A program made the translations under genes and the position numbers. Source: Actinomycetospora cinnamomea (GTDB taxonomy: Bacteria; Actinomycetota; Actinomycetes; Mycobacteriales; Pseudonocardiaceae). From it: a stretch of DNA of 64,000 nucleotides. The stretch lies in assembly GCF_003096675.1 (NCBI RefSeq), contig NZ_QEKW01000001.1, forward strand, positions 806,001-870,000. The letters run 5' to 3'. Below are positions 32,534 through 41,238 of this stretch, one piece after another. Each line of letters opens with the position of its first letter. Positions within the stretch are counted from its first letter, which is position 1. The notes beneath the pieces were generated by a model. That model was not told where the DNA came from, did not search any database, and saw nothing but the letters and a program-made list of their open reading frames with translations.

Positions 32534-33690
32534 GCATCGACCTGCGCGTCACCCCGATCACGCCGGACCTCGTGCGCGGGGCCCTGACGCTGGAACCGAC
32601 GGAGCACGGGCTGGCGCCGCACCGCCTGCCGGCGCGGGCGCGGGCGCAGGGCGACGGCCAGCTCGCGATGGCCGAGGCGCAGCCCTCGGGCGTCCGGCTC
32701 GTGCTGCGCACGGCGGCGACCGTCGTCGAGCTGGACACGCTGCGCACCCGCGTCGGCTACCGCGACCTGCCGCTGCGCCCCGACGGCGTGTACGACCTGC
32801 TCGTCGACGGTGTCCTCACCGCCCGCGCGAGCACGACGGGCGGGCGGGTCCTGCGCCTCGACCCCGCGACCGGTGTCGCCGAGACCGAGCCGGGGCCCCT
32901 CGGCACCGTCCGCTTCGAGGGGCTGCCGGCGCGGGACAAGGAGCTCGCGATCTGGCTGCCCCACACCGAGATCACCGAGCTGGTCGCGTTGCGGACCGAC
33001 GCGCCCGTCGCGGCCGCGCCCCGCGGCGACCGACCCGTCTGGGCGCACCACGGCAGCTCGATCAGCCACGGGTCGAACGCCGCGAGCCCGTCGACGACCT
33101 GGCCCGCGCTCGCCGCGGCGACGGGCGGCGCCGAGCTGGTCAACCTCGGGTTCGGCGGCAGCGCGATGCTCGACCCGTTCACCGCCCGGGCCCTGCGCGA
33201 CACCCCCGCCGACCTCATCAGCGTCAAGATCGGCATCAACCTGGTCAACGGTGACGTCATGCGCCGGCGCGCCCTCGGACCGGCCGTGCACGGCTTCCTC
33301 GACACGATCCGCGAGGGGCGGCCGACGACACCGCTGCTCGTCGTCTCGCCGATCCTCTGCCCGATCCACGAGGACACCCCGGGCCCGGGCGCCGTGGACC
33401 TCGACGGCGTCGGCGCGATGCGCTTCCGCGCCACCGGCGACCCGGGTGACGTGCCCGCCGGGCGGCTGACATTGCGGGTGGTGCGCGAGGAGCTCGCGCG
33501 GATCGTGGCGCAGCGCGCCGCCGACGATCCCTGGTTGTCCCACGTCGACGGCCTCGAGCTCTACGGCGAGTCCGACGCGGCGGACCTGCCGCTGCCCGAC
33601 CGGCTGCATCCCGACGCCGCCACCCACGCCCGGATCGCCGAGCGCTTCGCCGCGCGGGTCTTCGGCCCCGGCGGGCCGTTCGCCGCGTGA
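32530..33690 (+). CDS. GDSL/SGNH esterase with N-terminal beta-domain
   Basis: This 386-residue protein has an N-terminal domain of about 165 residues, probably a beta-sandwich, followed by an SGNH hydrolase. Block I is GSSIS (175-179) with the likely nucleophile Ser177; GFGGSAM is block II, KIGINLVNGD block III and DRLHPDA the Asp-x-x-His. Similar two-domain proteins are carbohydrate deacetylases. It overlaps the TIGR03089 gene (GTGA), so both may be made together. No signal peptide is seen. It ends at a strong bidirectional terminator. Confidence 0.86.
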   Translation: MSIDLRVTPITPDLVRGALTLEPTEHGLAPHRLPARARAQGDGQLAMAEAQPSGVRLVLRTAATVVELDTLRTRVGYRDLPLRPDGVYDLLVDGVLTARASTTGGRVLRLDPATGVAETEPGPLGTVRFEGLPARDKELAIWLPHTEITELVALRTDAPVAAAPRGDRPVWAHHGSSISHGSNAASPSTTWPALAAATGGAELVNLGFGGSAMLDPFTARALRDTPADLISVKIGINLVNGDVMRRRALGPAVHGFLDTIREGRPTTPLLVVSPILCPIHEDTPGPGAVDLDGVGAMRFRATGDPGDVPAGRLTLRVVREELARIVAQRAADDPWLSHVDGLELYGESDAADLPLPDRLHPDAATHARIAERFAARVFGPGGPFAA

Positions 33691-33730
33691 GTGAGGACGG
33701 CGCTCACCCGGTCGCCGACCCCCGGGAGGA

Positions 33731-33777
33731 ACGAACGGCGCCCTCGCTGCTTCGGGAGCAGCGAGAGCGCCGTTCGT
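33731..33777. terminator. Bidirectional terminator between GDSL and DUF805 genes
   Basis: An 11-bp outer stem (33731-33741 and 33767-33777) continues, after one C/A mismatch, into an 8-bp inner stem with loop TTCGGGA. It sits between two convergent genes. The inner arm CCCTCGCTGC/GCAGCGAG is also found in the palindromic repeat at 57578-57675. Confidence 0.88.
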
Positions 33778-33797
33778 GTCAGAGCTGAGGGCTCGGC

Positions 33798-34310
33798 TCA
33801 GGCCTGCGGCTGCTGCGGGCCCTGCTGCGGCTGCTGCGGGTAGCCGGCCTGCGGGTAGCCGCCCTGCTGCGGGTAGCCACCCTGCTGCGGGTAGCCGCCC
33901 TGCGGGTAGCCGCCGCCGGCCATCGCGTCCTGCTTGGGGTCCGGGCCGTACTGGTTCGGGCCGGGCGTGCCGGCGATGCAGTAGAACACCAGCAGGACAA
34001 TGCCGCCCACGATCGGGACGAGGCCGATGAGGATCCACCAGCCGGTGCGGTCGGTGTCGTGCAGACGGCGCACGGCGACCGCCAGGGACGGGATCAGCAC
34101 GGCGAGCGAGTAGAGACCGCTCAGCAGGCCGCCACCGAACTGGAAGCCCGTGCCCGTGGTGGTGAAGCTGGCCGTCCCGATCAGCACGTCGATCAGGGCG
34201 AGCACGATGTACGCGATCGCGTTGAACAGCACGAACATCCAGAACTCGGTGCGCCGGGCACGCCCCTTGAAGTCGGCGTACTGCTTGAGCACCTTCAGGT
34301 ACCACTGCAT
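33798..34310 (-). CDS. DUF805 membrane protein with Gln/Gly/Tyr/Pro-rich tail
   Basis: This 170-residue protein begins [24 protein letters not shown], the DUF805 signature, and has four hydrophobic segments with [14 protein letters not shown] between. The last 40 residues are Gly-Tyr-Pro-Gln repeats (QGGYPQ), a flexible tail common in actinobacterial membrane proteins. Function is unknown. GAGG lies 8 nt before the ATG. A perfect 13-bp inverted repeat lies upstream (34322-34400). Confidence 0.87.
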   Translation of the reverse strand: MQWYLKVLKQYADFKGRARRTEFWMFVLFNAIAYIVLALIDVLIGTASFTTTGTGFQFGGGLLSGLYSLAVLIPSLAVAVRRLHDTDRTGWWILIGLVPIVGGIVLLVFYCIAGTPGPNQYGPDPKQDAMAGGGYPQGGYPQQGGYPQQGGYPQAGYPQQPQQGPQQPQA

Positions 34311-34321
34311 GGCGAGGACCT

Positions 34322-34400
34322 CTCACGGAGCGTGTGGCGAGACCGCTCCCGTCGCGGTCCCTGTCGCCCGAGGAGGCTAGCGCCCCGCACGCTCCGTGAG
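34322..34400. repeat. 13-bp perfect inverted repeat between DUF805 and fadE25
   Basis: CTCACGGAGCGTG (34322-34334) and CACGCTCCGTGAG (34388-34400) are exact complements 53 nt apart. They occupy the gap between the fadE25 stop and the DUF805 start. It could terminate fadE25 transcription or bind a regulator of DUF805. Confidence 0.75.
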
Positions 34401-34416
34401 CATTAGGCCGAACGGG

Positions 34417-35574
34417 TCACTTCTTCAGCAGGCTGCGCGCCATGACCATGCGCTGGATCTGGTTGGTGCCCTCGTAGATCTGCGTGATCTTGGCGTCACG
34501 CATCATCCGCTCGACCGGGAAGTCGACGGTGTAGCCGGCGCCGCCGAAGAGCTGCACGGCGTCGGTGGTCACCTGCATGGCCGTGTCCGACGCGAAGCAC
34601 TTCGACGCCGAGGCGATGAGCCCCATCCGCTTCACGCCCCGCTCGGCCCGGGCCGCAGCCGCGTACACCAGGTGCCGCGACGCCTCGGTCTTCATGGCCA
34701 TGTCGGCGAGCATGAACTGCACGCCCTGGAAGTCGGCGACGGCCTTGCCGAACTGCCTGCGCTCCCGGACGTAGTCGACCGCGGCGTCGAGGGCCCCCTG
34801 CGCGATGCCGACGGCCTGCGCCCCGATGGTCGGACGCGTGTGGTCGAGGGTGGCGAACGCGGTCTTGAGACCGGTGCCGGGCTCGCCGATGATCCGGTCG
34901 CCGGGGATGCGGCAGTTCTCGAAGTAGATCTCGGTGGTCGGCGAGCCCTTGATGCCGAGCTTGTGCTCCTTCGGGCCCACCGAGAAGCCCGGGTCGTCGC
35001 GGTGCACCACGAACGCCGAGATGCCGTTGGCGCCCTGGTCCGGGTCGGTCTTCGCCATGACCGTGTACCAGTCGGAGACGCCCCCGTTGGTGATCCAGGC
35101 CTTGGTGCCGTTGAGCACCCAGCCGTCTCCGTCCCGCTCGGCCCGCGTGCGCATCGAGACCGTGTCCGAGCCGGCCTCCCGCTCCGAGAGCGCGTAGCTG
35201 ATCATGGACTCGCCGGAGGCGATCGACGGCAGCACCTTCTGCTTCAGCTCCTCGGAGCCGGACAGGATGATGGGCATCGACCCGAGCTTGTTCACCGCCG
35301 GGATCAGCGACGCCGACGCGTCGACGCGCGCGACCTCCTCGATGACCATGCAGGCGACGATCGAGTCACCGCCCTCGCCGCCGTACTGCTCGGGGATGTG
35401 GATCGCGTGGAAGCCGGCCTGCGTCAGGGCGGTGCGCGCCTCCTGCGGGAACCGCGACTGCTGGTCGACGTCGAACGCGTGCGGCGCGATCTCCTTCTCC
35501 GCGAGCGCGCGGACCGACTCGCGCAGCGCGTCGCGCTCCTCGCCGAGGCTGTACAGGTCGAACTCCGGATCCAC
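34417..35574 (-). CDS. fadE25: Acyl-CoA dehydrogenase (FadE25 type)
   Basis: This 385-residue FAD enzyme oxidises an acyl-CoA to the trans-2-enoyl form. YALSEREAGSD binds FAD, AWITNGG and TRPTIGAQAVGIAQGALDAA are typical, and the catalytic base Glu368 lies in IYEGTNQIQR. GTG 35574 was chosen because GGAGG is 8 nt upstream; the short N-terminal addition seen in the longer frame lacks such support. It lies downstream of purE as in Rv3274c-Rv3275c. Chain-length preference is not evident. Confidence 0.95.
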   Translation of the reverse strand: MDPEFDLYSLGEERDALRESVRALAEKEIAPHAFDVDQQSRFPQEARTALTQAGFHAIHIPEQYGGEGGDSIVACMVIEEVARVDASASLIPAVNKLGSMPIILSGSEELKQKVLPSIASGESMISYALSEREAGSDTVSMRTRAERDGDGWVLNGTKAWITNGGVSDWYTVMAKTDPDQGANGISAFVVHRDDPGFSVGPKEHKLGIKGSPTTEIYFENCRIPGDRIIGEPGTGLKTAFATLDHTRPTIGAQAVGIAQGALDAAVDYVRERRQFGKAVADFQGVQFMLADMAMKTEASRHLVYAAAARAERGVKRMGLIASASKCFASDTAMQVTTDAVQLFGGAGYTVDFPVERMMRDAKITQIYEGTNQIQRMVMARSLLKK

Positions 35575-35710
35575 GGCGGTCCCTCCACACACGACGGCGT
35601 TGCGCCCTCACGATACTCGGACGTCCGACCATCGGGGGCGTCCACGGTCCGCGGGGAGTGTGGTCCCGGCGACGGCCGCTCGGCGCCGGCGCGGGGTGGC
35701 ACCCCGGGGG

Positions 35711-36238
35711 TCAGCCCCCGGCGGCGTCCTCCCGGGCGCGTGCGGCGAGCGCGGCGTCCTTCGTGGCGACGGTCTCGGCCAGGCCGCTCTGGAACCGCTC
35801 CATCGCCCGTGCGAGCGCGGGGTCGGACGCCGCGAGGATGCGCACCGCGAGCAGGCCCGCGTTGCGCGCCCCGCCGATCGACACCGTCGCCACCGGGACG
35901 CCGGCAGGCATCTGCACGATCGAGAGCAGGGAGTCCATCCCGTCGAGGTGGGCCAGTGGCACGGGCACGCCGATCACCGGCAGCACCGTCGCCGAGGCGA
36001 CCATCCCCGGCAGGTGCGCCGCCCCGCCCGCGCCGGCGACCACGACCCGCACGCCACGACCCGCCGCCGCGCCGGCCCAGTCGAGCATCGCGCGCGGGGT
36101 GCGGTGCGCGGAGAGCACGCGCGCCTCCCAGCGCACGCCGAACTCGTCGAGCGCCACCGCGGCCGCACGCATCGTCGGCCAGTCGGAGTCACTGCCCATG
36201 ACGATCCCCACCGGCGGGGCGGGCTCCGGGCTGCTCAT
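35711..36238 (-). CDS. purE: N5-carboxyaminoimidazole ribonucleotide mutase
   Basis: This 175-residue enzyme converts N5-CAIR to CAIR in purine synthesis. [13 protein letters not shown] near the N-terminus and SAHRTP (in [11 protein letters not shown]) are the substrate-binding motifs; [14 protein letters not shown] follows. ATG 36238 overlaps the purK stop (ATGA), so PurK and PurE are made in step, as they act in sequence. The start at 36265 in the longer frame was rejected. Confidence 0.96.
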   Translation of the reverse strand: MSSPEPAPPVGIVMGSDSDWPTMRAAAVALDEFGVRWEARVLSAHRTPRAMLDWAGAAAGRGVRVVVAGAGGAAHLPGMVASATVLPVIGVPVPLAHLDGMDSLLSIVQMPAGVPVATVSIGGARNAGLLAVRILAASDPALARAMERFQSGLAETVATKDAALAARAREDAAGG

Positions 36239-37422
36239 GAGTGCGGGTCCCATCCGTCGCTCCACACGCCGGTGGAGAGGTGGTCGGCGGCCATGCGGGC
36301 GCGGGAGCGCACCGCGTCGAGGTCGTCACCGCGCACCGTCACGTGGCCGATCTTGCGCCCGGGCCGCTCGCCCTTGCCGTAGAGGTGCACCCGCGCATCG
36401 GGGAAGCGGGCGAAGGTGTGGTGCAGGCGCTCGTCGAGCTTCGTCGCCGGCACGGGGTCGCCCCCGAGCACGTTGGCCATCACGGTCACGGGCGCGGTGG
36501 TCGTCGTCGCGCCCAGGGGGTAGTCGAGCACGGCCCGCAGGTGCTGCTCGAACTGCGAGGTCACCGACCCCTCGATCGTCCAGTGCGCCGAGTTGTGGGG
36601 GCGCATCGCGAGCTCGTTGACCACCAGCCCGTCGGCGGTCTCGAACAGCTCGACGGCCAGCAGCCCGACGACGCCCAGCGCCTCGGCGATGCGCAGGGCG
36701 AGCTGGTCGGCCTCCTCGCCCCGCCCCGGGTCCAGGCCGGGGGCGGGCGCCAGCACCTCGGTGCAGATGCCCTGCTCCTGCACCGTCTCGACCACCGGCC
36801 ACACCGCGGCCTGCCCGAACGGCGAGCGGGCGAGGACGGTGGCCAGCTCGCGCCGCAACGGCACCCGCTGCTCGACCATGAGCGGGGTGCCCGCGGCGAG
36901 CAGCTCGGTCACGGTGGCCCGGGCGGCCTCGGCGTCGTCGAGCATCCACACCCCGCGCCCGTCGTAGCCGCCGCGCACCGCCTTGAGCACGACCGGCCAG
37001 CCGTGGTCGGCGGCGAAGGCGGTGACGTCGTCGACGCCCTGCACCGCGGCGAACGGCGGCACCGGCTCGCCGAGCTCCGCGAGGCGTGTGCGCATCGCGA
37101 GCTTGTCCTGGGCGTGGTGCAGGGCGTCGGGGCCCGGGTGGACGGTGTGGCCCTCGGCGACGAGCGCGCGCAGGTGCTCGCCGGGCACGTGCTCGTGGTC
37201 GAACGTCAGGGCCTCGGCGCCCGCGGCCGCGCGGCGCAACGCGTCGAGGTCGCGGTGATCGCCCAGCACGACGTCCGGAGCGACGAGCGCGGCGGGCTCG
37301 TCCGGGCCGGTCGCCAGCACCCGCAGCGACTGCCCGAGCGCGACGGCGGCCTGGTGCGTCATCCGCGCGAGCTGGCCGCCGCCGACCATCGTCACCACGG
37401 GCAGACCGGTGCGCTCGTCCAC
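36235..37422 (-). CDS. purK: N5-carboxyaminoimidazole ribonucleotide synthase
   Basis: This 395-residue ATP-grasp enzyme adds bicarbonate to AIR using ATP. The N-terminal Rossmann part has [10 protein letters not shown], the ATP-grasp part [16 protein letters not shown], and the metal and ATP site is in [16 protein letters not shown]. The GTG start at 37422 follows TACCGT by 9 nt (37432-37437), suggesting leaderless transcription. It precedes and overlaps purE. The degenerate GGDEF gene is upstream on the same strand. Confidence 0.96.
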   Translation of the reverse strand: MDERTGLPVVTMVGGGQLARMTHQAAVALGQSLRVLATGPDEPAALVAPDVVLGDHRDLDALRRAAAGAEALTFDHEHVPGEHLRALVAEGHTVHPGPDALHHAQDKLAMRTRLAELGEPVPPFAAVQGVDDVTAFAADHGWPVVLKAVRGGYDGRGVWMLDDAEAARATVTELLAAGTPLMVEQRVPLRRELATVLARSPFGQAAVWPVVETVQEQGICTEVLAPAPGLDPGRGEEADQLALRIAEALGVVGLLAVELFETADGLVVNELAMRPHNSAHWTIEGSVTSQFEQHLRAVLDYPLGATTTTAPVTVMANVLGGDPVPATKLDERLHHTFARFPDARVHLYGKGERPGRKIGHVTVRGDDLDAVRSRARMAADHLSTGVWSDGWDPHS

Positions 37423-37431
37423 GGTGGGGAG

Positions 37432-37437
37432 ACGGTA
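37432..37437 (-). promoter_or_regulatory. -10 element for purK
   Basis: TACCGT on the minus strand lies 9 nt before the purK GTG, in the 28-nt gap after the GGDEF-like gene. Confidence 0.4.
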
Positions 37438-37450
37438 CGCGTCCTGGTGA

Positions 37451-38374
37451 TCAGGGGTGCGACGCGGCCGGGTCGGGCGCCGGCACCTCGTCACGCAGCC
37501 GCTCGAGCAGCGCGCACGCCTCGTCATGGGTGGCCGGCAGGGGCTCGATCCGCACCGACGGGGGCCCGGCGAGGCCCTCCGCGGCGGCCAGCCGGCGCTC
37601 GGCGAGGCGGCGCAGCACCCCGACGCGCTCGATGAGCCCCTCGCGCGGGGCGAGCACGACGAGGGTGCCGCGACCGACCACCGCGACCGACTCGCCCGCG
37701 TCGAACACGACGCGAGCGGCGTCGCCGGCGATCGTCAGCGGTGCGACCCGGCGCCAGTCCCGGACGTCGAGCGTGAGCACCACGAGCGCCCGTCCCTCGC
37801 CCGCGTCGCGGCCGTGGGCGCGCGCGGCGCGGTAGACCTCGGCGAGGCGGGTGCGCAGGTAGCGGACGCTCGCCAGCCCGGAGAGCGGGTCGACCGCGGC
37901 GGTCTCGGCCAGGTCGCCGCACGCCACGTCGGTCCACGCGAGCGACACCGCGCGCAGCAGCCGGACGCCGTCGGGACCGCGGCCGGCGCCCGCCGGGTCG
38001 GCGCCGCGCCCGGGGAGGGCGACCGCGGTGGCGACGCCGGCGCCGCCGCAGACGGCCGTGTTGAGCGCGGCGAGGTCGGTGAGCGTCTCGGCGAGCCCCA
38101 CCCCCGCGCCGGCCCGGGCACCCGCCCAGCCCGCGAGCGCCCGCTCGACCGCGCGGTCGCGGGCCTCCCGGTCCTCGTACCGGGCGGTGACGACCTCGCA
38201 CACCGCGTCGACGGACGGGTCCGGCCAGTCCGCGGCCGAGGCCCAGCCCAGCGCGCTGCTGCAGGCGAACCACCGCTCCCGCAGCGCCGCGGCCCTCTCG
38301 GCCCCACCTGGCCCGCCCACCAGGTGCGGCCTCCTCCCGGTGGCCCGCGTGTCCTGCTCGGTACTCACGTCCAT
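37451..38374 (-). CDS. Degenerate GGDEF-domain protein
   Basis: This 307-residue protein has a C-terminal domain starting DPLSGLASVRYLRTRLAEVYR (162-182), the typical front of a diguanylate cyclase, but the GGDEF loop is VGRGTLVVL (233-241), so it should not make cyclic di-GMP. The first 150 residues are helical and unrecognised. It may be a sensor or nucleotide-binding regulator. ATG 38374 has GGAGGTG about 11 nt upstream; GTG 38368 is an alternative. It is divergent from the sigma-factor fusion, with a GTGAC palindrome in the gap. Confidence 0.72.
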   Translation of the reverse strand: MDVSTEQDTRATGRRPHLVGGPGGAERAAALRERWFACSSALGWASAADWPDPSVDAVCEVVTARYEDREARDRAVERALAGWAGARAGAGVGLAETLTDLAALNTAVCGGAGVATAVALPGRGADPAGAGRGPDGVRLLRAVSLAWTDVACGDLAETAAVDPLSGLASVRYLRTRLAEVYRAARAHGRDAGEGRALVVLTLDVRDWRRVAPLTIAGDAARVVFDAGESVAVVGRGTLVVLAPREGLIERVGVLRRLAERRLAAAEGLAGPPSVRIEPLPATHDEACALLERLRDEVPAPDPAASHP

Positions 38375-38464
38375 CCGGCTGGCCCACCTCCGGCGTCGCA
38401 TGGTGCCCGTTGCCCGCGGGGACGTGCGTCCCGGGCCGGAGACGCGCGACGGCGTCATCCATGA

Positions 38465-38479
38465 CGGTGACGGTCACCG
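38465..38479. promoter_or_regulatory. Palindrome CGGTGAC-G-GTCACCG
   Basis: Seven-base arms flank one G. The site lies between the divergent GGDEF-like and sigma-factor genes, 57 nt before the latter. The core GTGACGGTCAC recurs at 55441-55451 upstream of the MFS gene. Confidence 0.45.
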
Positions 38480-38535
38480 GTTCGGCCGTACGGGCGAGAG
38501 AAACTCCGCCGACGGGTGGGGAGGTGGTCGGGGCG

Positions 38536-40158
38536 ATGACGGCCGACGAGGGCGGACACCCCGGCGCCCGCGACGGCGGCACGGGCGGGGGCACCGGGGG
38601 CTCCGGGGGTGCTGACCCGCGCAGCGACGCCGACCTCATCGCCCGCCTGCGCGGCCGCGGGGCCGACCACGACTCCACCGCCGCCTTCGCCGCCCTCTAC
38701 GCCCGCCACCACGACGCCGCGCGGGCCCTGGCCCGCCAGCTCGCCCGCTCCCCCGCCGACGCGGACGACCTCGTCGCCGGCGCCTTCATGCGCATGCTCG
38801 AGGTCCTGCGGGCCGGACGAGGGCCGACCGAGGCGTTCCGGGCGTACCTGCTGACGTCGGTGCGCCACCTCGCCTACGACCGCAGCCGCGCCGAGCGACG
38901 CCTCGACCTCACCGACGAGATCGCCGACGTCCACGGTGTCGACCCCGACGGCACCGTCGTCCCGTTCACCGACCCGGCCCTCGCGGGCCTGGAGCGCACC
39001 CTCGCTGCCCGTGCCTTCGCGACGCTGCCCGAGCGCTGGCAGGCGGTGCTCTGGCACCTCGAGGTCGAGGGGGACACGCCCGCCGACATCGCGCCCCTGT
39101 TCGGGCTGTCGGCCAATGCCGTCTCGGCCCTGGGGTACCGGGCACGCGAGGGCCTGCGTCAGGCCTACCTGCAGGAGCACCTCGCCGCCGGTTCCGGACG
39201 CTGGGACCGGCGCCACCGCGACACCGGCGAGCGGCTCGGCGCCTACACCCGCGGCGGTCTGTCCCGCCGCGACGCCCAGCGCGTCGAGGCCCACCTCGCG
39301 GAGTGCGCCGAGTGCCGCGCCCTGGCCGACGAGCTCCGCGAGGTCAACTCCGGGATGGTCCGCGCCGTCGTCGCGCCGCTCGTGCTCGGCGGCGGCCTCG
39401 TCGGCTACCTCGCCTCGCGGGGCGGGACCGGCAGCCTGGCCCTCGACGCGAGCACCGGCGAGCTGGCGGTCGTCGGCGGCGGGGCGCTGGGCGTGCTCGG
39501 CGCACTCAGCGGCCTGACCGGCGCCGTACGGCCCACCCTCCCGAACCGGCTGGGCACCGTCGGCGCCCTCGGCCTCGCCGGCGCGGCGGGGATCGCGGCG
39601 TTCGTCCTCGGCGACGCCCTCGAGCCGCCGCCCGTGCCGCCGGTGGCGGGCCCCGCGTGGCCGGCCGGCCTCCCGCCGGTGGGGAGCCCGGCGCCGCCGT
39701 CCCCGGGTCCGCCCGCTCCGCCCCCGACCCCGTCGCCCGTGGCCCCGTCGCCCTCCGCCGCGCCGGTCCCGGCCGCGCCGCCCCTGGCCGCGCCGGCCCC
39801 CGGTGCGTCCGTCCGGGGCACACCGAGGTCCGCCCGTACCGAGGCCGCCCTCGACGTCCCCGGCCTCTTCGGCCCCGGGGCCGTGCCCCGGGGCGCGTCC
39901 GCCGAGGGTCCGGAGGAGACCGGACGGGAATCGCGGGCCACGCGCGCCGGGTCGGTCGACGACCGCCGCGCCCCGCAGGAGGACGACCGGTGGGGCCAGG
40001 CGCCCGCCGAGCGGTCCCGCGCGACCGGCCGGGACACCACGGGGTGGGCGGCGGACACCGGCCCGGTCCCGTCCGGCATGTCTCGAGACTGTGCGCTCAC
40101 CGTGCGCCTTCCCGTCCTGGGTGCGGCCGCGGCACTCTGCCCGACCGGCCCGCGCTGA
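38536..40158 (+). CDS. Sigma-70 factor fused to zinc-finger and membrane region
   Basis: This 540-residue protein starts as an ECF-like sigma factor: region 2 at about residues 48-125 (FMRMLEVLRAG, AYLLTSVRHLAYDRSRAERR) and region 4 at 160-215 (LPERWQAVLWHLEVEGDTPADIAPLFGLSANAVSALGYRAREGLRQAY). It continues with a zf-HC2 anti-sigma motif, His253, Cys257 and Cys260 (HLAECAEC), hydrophobic segments near 275-295, 313-330 and 341-360, and a Pro-rich tail with an outer stretch to 540. This is one polypeptide with sigma and anti-sigma features. A cytoplasm-to-membrane route of release is inference. Confidence 0.88.
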   Translation: MTADEGGHPGARDGGTGGGTGGSGGADPRSDADLIARLRGRGADHDSTAAFAALYARHHDAARALARQLARSPADADDLVAGAFMRMLEVLRAGRGPTEAFRAYLLTSVRHLAYDRSRAERRLDLTDEIADVHGVDPDGTVVPFTDPALAGLERTLAARAFATLPERWQAVLWHLEVEGDTPADIAPLFGLSANAVSALGYRAREGLRQAYLQEHLAAGSGRWDRRHRDTGERLGAYTRGGLSRRDAQRVEAHLAECAECRALADELREVNSGMVRAVVAPLVLGGGLVGYLASRGGTGSLALDASTGELAVVGGGALGVLGALSGLTGAVRPTLPNRLGTVGALGLAGAAGIAAFVLGDALEPPPVPPVAGPAWPAGLPPVGSPAPPSPGPPAPPPTPSPVAPSPSAAPVPAAPPLAAPAPGASVRGTPRSARTEAALDVPGLFGPGAVPRGASAEGPEETGRESRATRAGSVDDRRAPQEDDRWGQAPAERSRATGRDTTGWAADTGPVPSGMSRDCALTVRLPVLGAAAALCPTGPR

Positions 40159-40171
40159 GCGCGCCCGTCAC

Positions 40172-40177
40172 TACACT
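40172..40177 (+). promoter_or_regulatory. -10 element for leaderless GtrA gene
   Basis: TACACT lies 7 nt before GTG 40185 with no ribosome site. Confidence 0.5.
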
Positions 40178-40184
40178 GCGCGCG

Positions 40185-40700
40185 GTGACCGATCGCCGCG
40201 CAGCCGTCGGGGCGGATCCCGTCCCGTCCGGGCCGTGGGGCCGGGCAGCGCGGCTGGCCGACCGGCACGGCGAGCTGGTCAAGTTCGCCACGGTCGGGGC
40301 GATCACGTTCGTGGTGGACACGGCGGTGTTCGTCACCGCCAAGTCCACCGTGCTCGAGCCGAAGCCGGTCACCGCGAAGGTCCTCGCGGTGCTCATCGCC
40401 ACGATCGTCGGGTACGTGCTCAACCGCGAGTGGTCGTTCCGGCTGCGCGGGGGCCGGGGCCGGCCGCACGAGGCGCTGCTGTACTTCGCGGTGTCGGGTG
40501 TCGCGCTGGCGGTCAACGCCGCCCCGCTGGGGGTCTCGCGCTACGTGCTCGACCTCGCCCAGCCCGCGGTGTCCTCGCTGACCGAGCACGTGGCCGACCT
40601 CGTCAGCGCGCAGGTCGTGGGCACGCTGCTGGCGATGGTGTTCCGGTGGTGGGCGTTCCGCCGGTGGGTGTTCCCCGACGAGGTCGGCCCGCTGCGCTGA
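40185..40700 (+). CDS. GtrA-family membrane protein
   Basis: This 171-residue protein has four membrane helices of the GtrA family: FATVGAITFVVDTAVFVTAK, VLAVLIATIVGYVLNREWSF, LLYFAVSGVALAVNAAPLG and VVGTLLAMVFRWWAFRRWVF. GtrA proteins help move lipid-linked sugars across the membrane for cell-surface polymers. It matches Rv3277 in position next to purK. GTG 40185 was chosen for the leaderless -10 TACACT; the long upstream frame is antisense or out of frame to the sigma gene. Confidence 0.88.
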   Translation: MTDRRAAVGADPVPSGPWGRAARLADRHGELVKFATVGAITFVVDTAVFVTAKSTVLEPKPVTAKVLAVLIATIVGYVLNREWSFRLRGGRGRPHEALLYFAVSGVALAVNAAPLGVSRYVLDLAQPAVSSLTEHVADLVSAQVVGTLLAMVFRWWAFRRWVFPDEVGPLR

Positions 40701-40970
40701 GCCGCACGCGGGCCCCGGACGTGCCGGACCAGGGACGATGCGATCCGGCCGCCCGCCGTCACCGCGTCGCAACCCGAACGGGCGACGCAACTGCCCCGTC
40801 GGAGGCGGCACGGCGCGCCCGGTCGGGGCCACGACGACCGCCGGTCTCCGACCGTGCGCCGGTCGTCGCCCGAACGCGCTGTCAGAAGCAGGGTTCTTGA
40901 TACTTTCGGGCCCGCCTGGCCGGCCGGTCGGAGAGGTCGGGAGCGCACCGGACGCGGAGGAGGACCTGCT
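40701..40970. other. 270-bp intergenic stretch
   Basis: No gene is seen. A less GC-rich patch with TACTTT (40901-40906) is a likely -10 for the gene at 40971. Confidence 0.5.
40901..40906 (+). promoter_or_regulatory. Candidate -10 for the 40971 gene
   Basis: TACTTT in the sequence TTCTTGATACTTTCGG fits TANNNT in an AT-richer patch. No strong -35 is evident. Confidence 0.35.
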
Positions 40971-41222
40971 GTGCCCAAGCTGCCGTGCCCCCACCGACAC
41001 CCCGGCCGAGCCACGCGCGCCGCGCGCGAGCCCGACGAGCTCGAGCACTGCGACGGCCTGATGGTCCTCGTGCTCGACCCCGTCACCGGGGCCGCCGACA
41101 CCTACGGGCCCTACCCGGCCGGGCGTGCCCGCGCCGAGGCCGACGGGCGCCGCCAGGAACTCGACGCCGAGGACCTCACGGACGTCACCGTCGCGCTCGT
41201 CCGCCACCACCGACCCCGCTGA
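40971..41222 (+). CDS. Hypothetical 83-residue protein
   Basis: This small protein begins MPKLPCPHRHPGRATRAAREPDELEHCDGLMVLVLDPVTG and ends VTVALVRHHRPR. GGAGGAGG sits 6-8 nt before the GTG start, which is the best reason to accept it. Cys and His residues near the N-terminus might bind metal. I do not recognise a family. It ends 16 nt before the facing histidine kinase gene. Most of the protein is acidic and soluble. Confidence 0.65.
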   Translation: MPKLPCPHRHPGRATRAAREPDELEHCDGLMVLVLDPVTGAADTYGPYPAGRARAEADGRRQELDAEDLTDVTVALVRHHRPR

Positions 41223-41238
41223 CCGGCGCCCGACCGCC

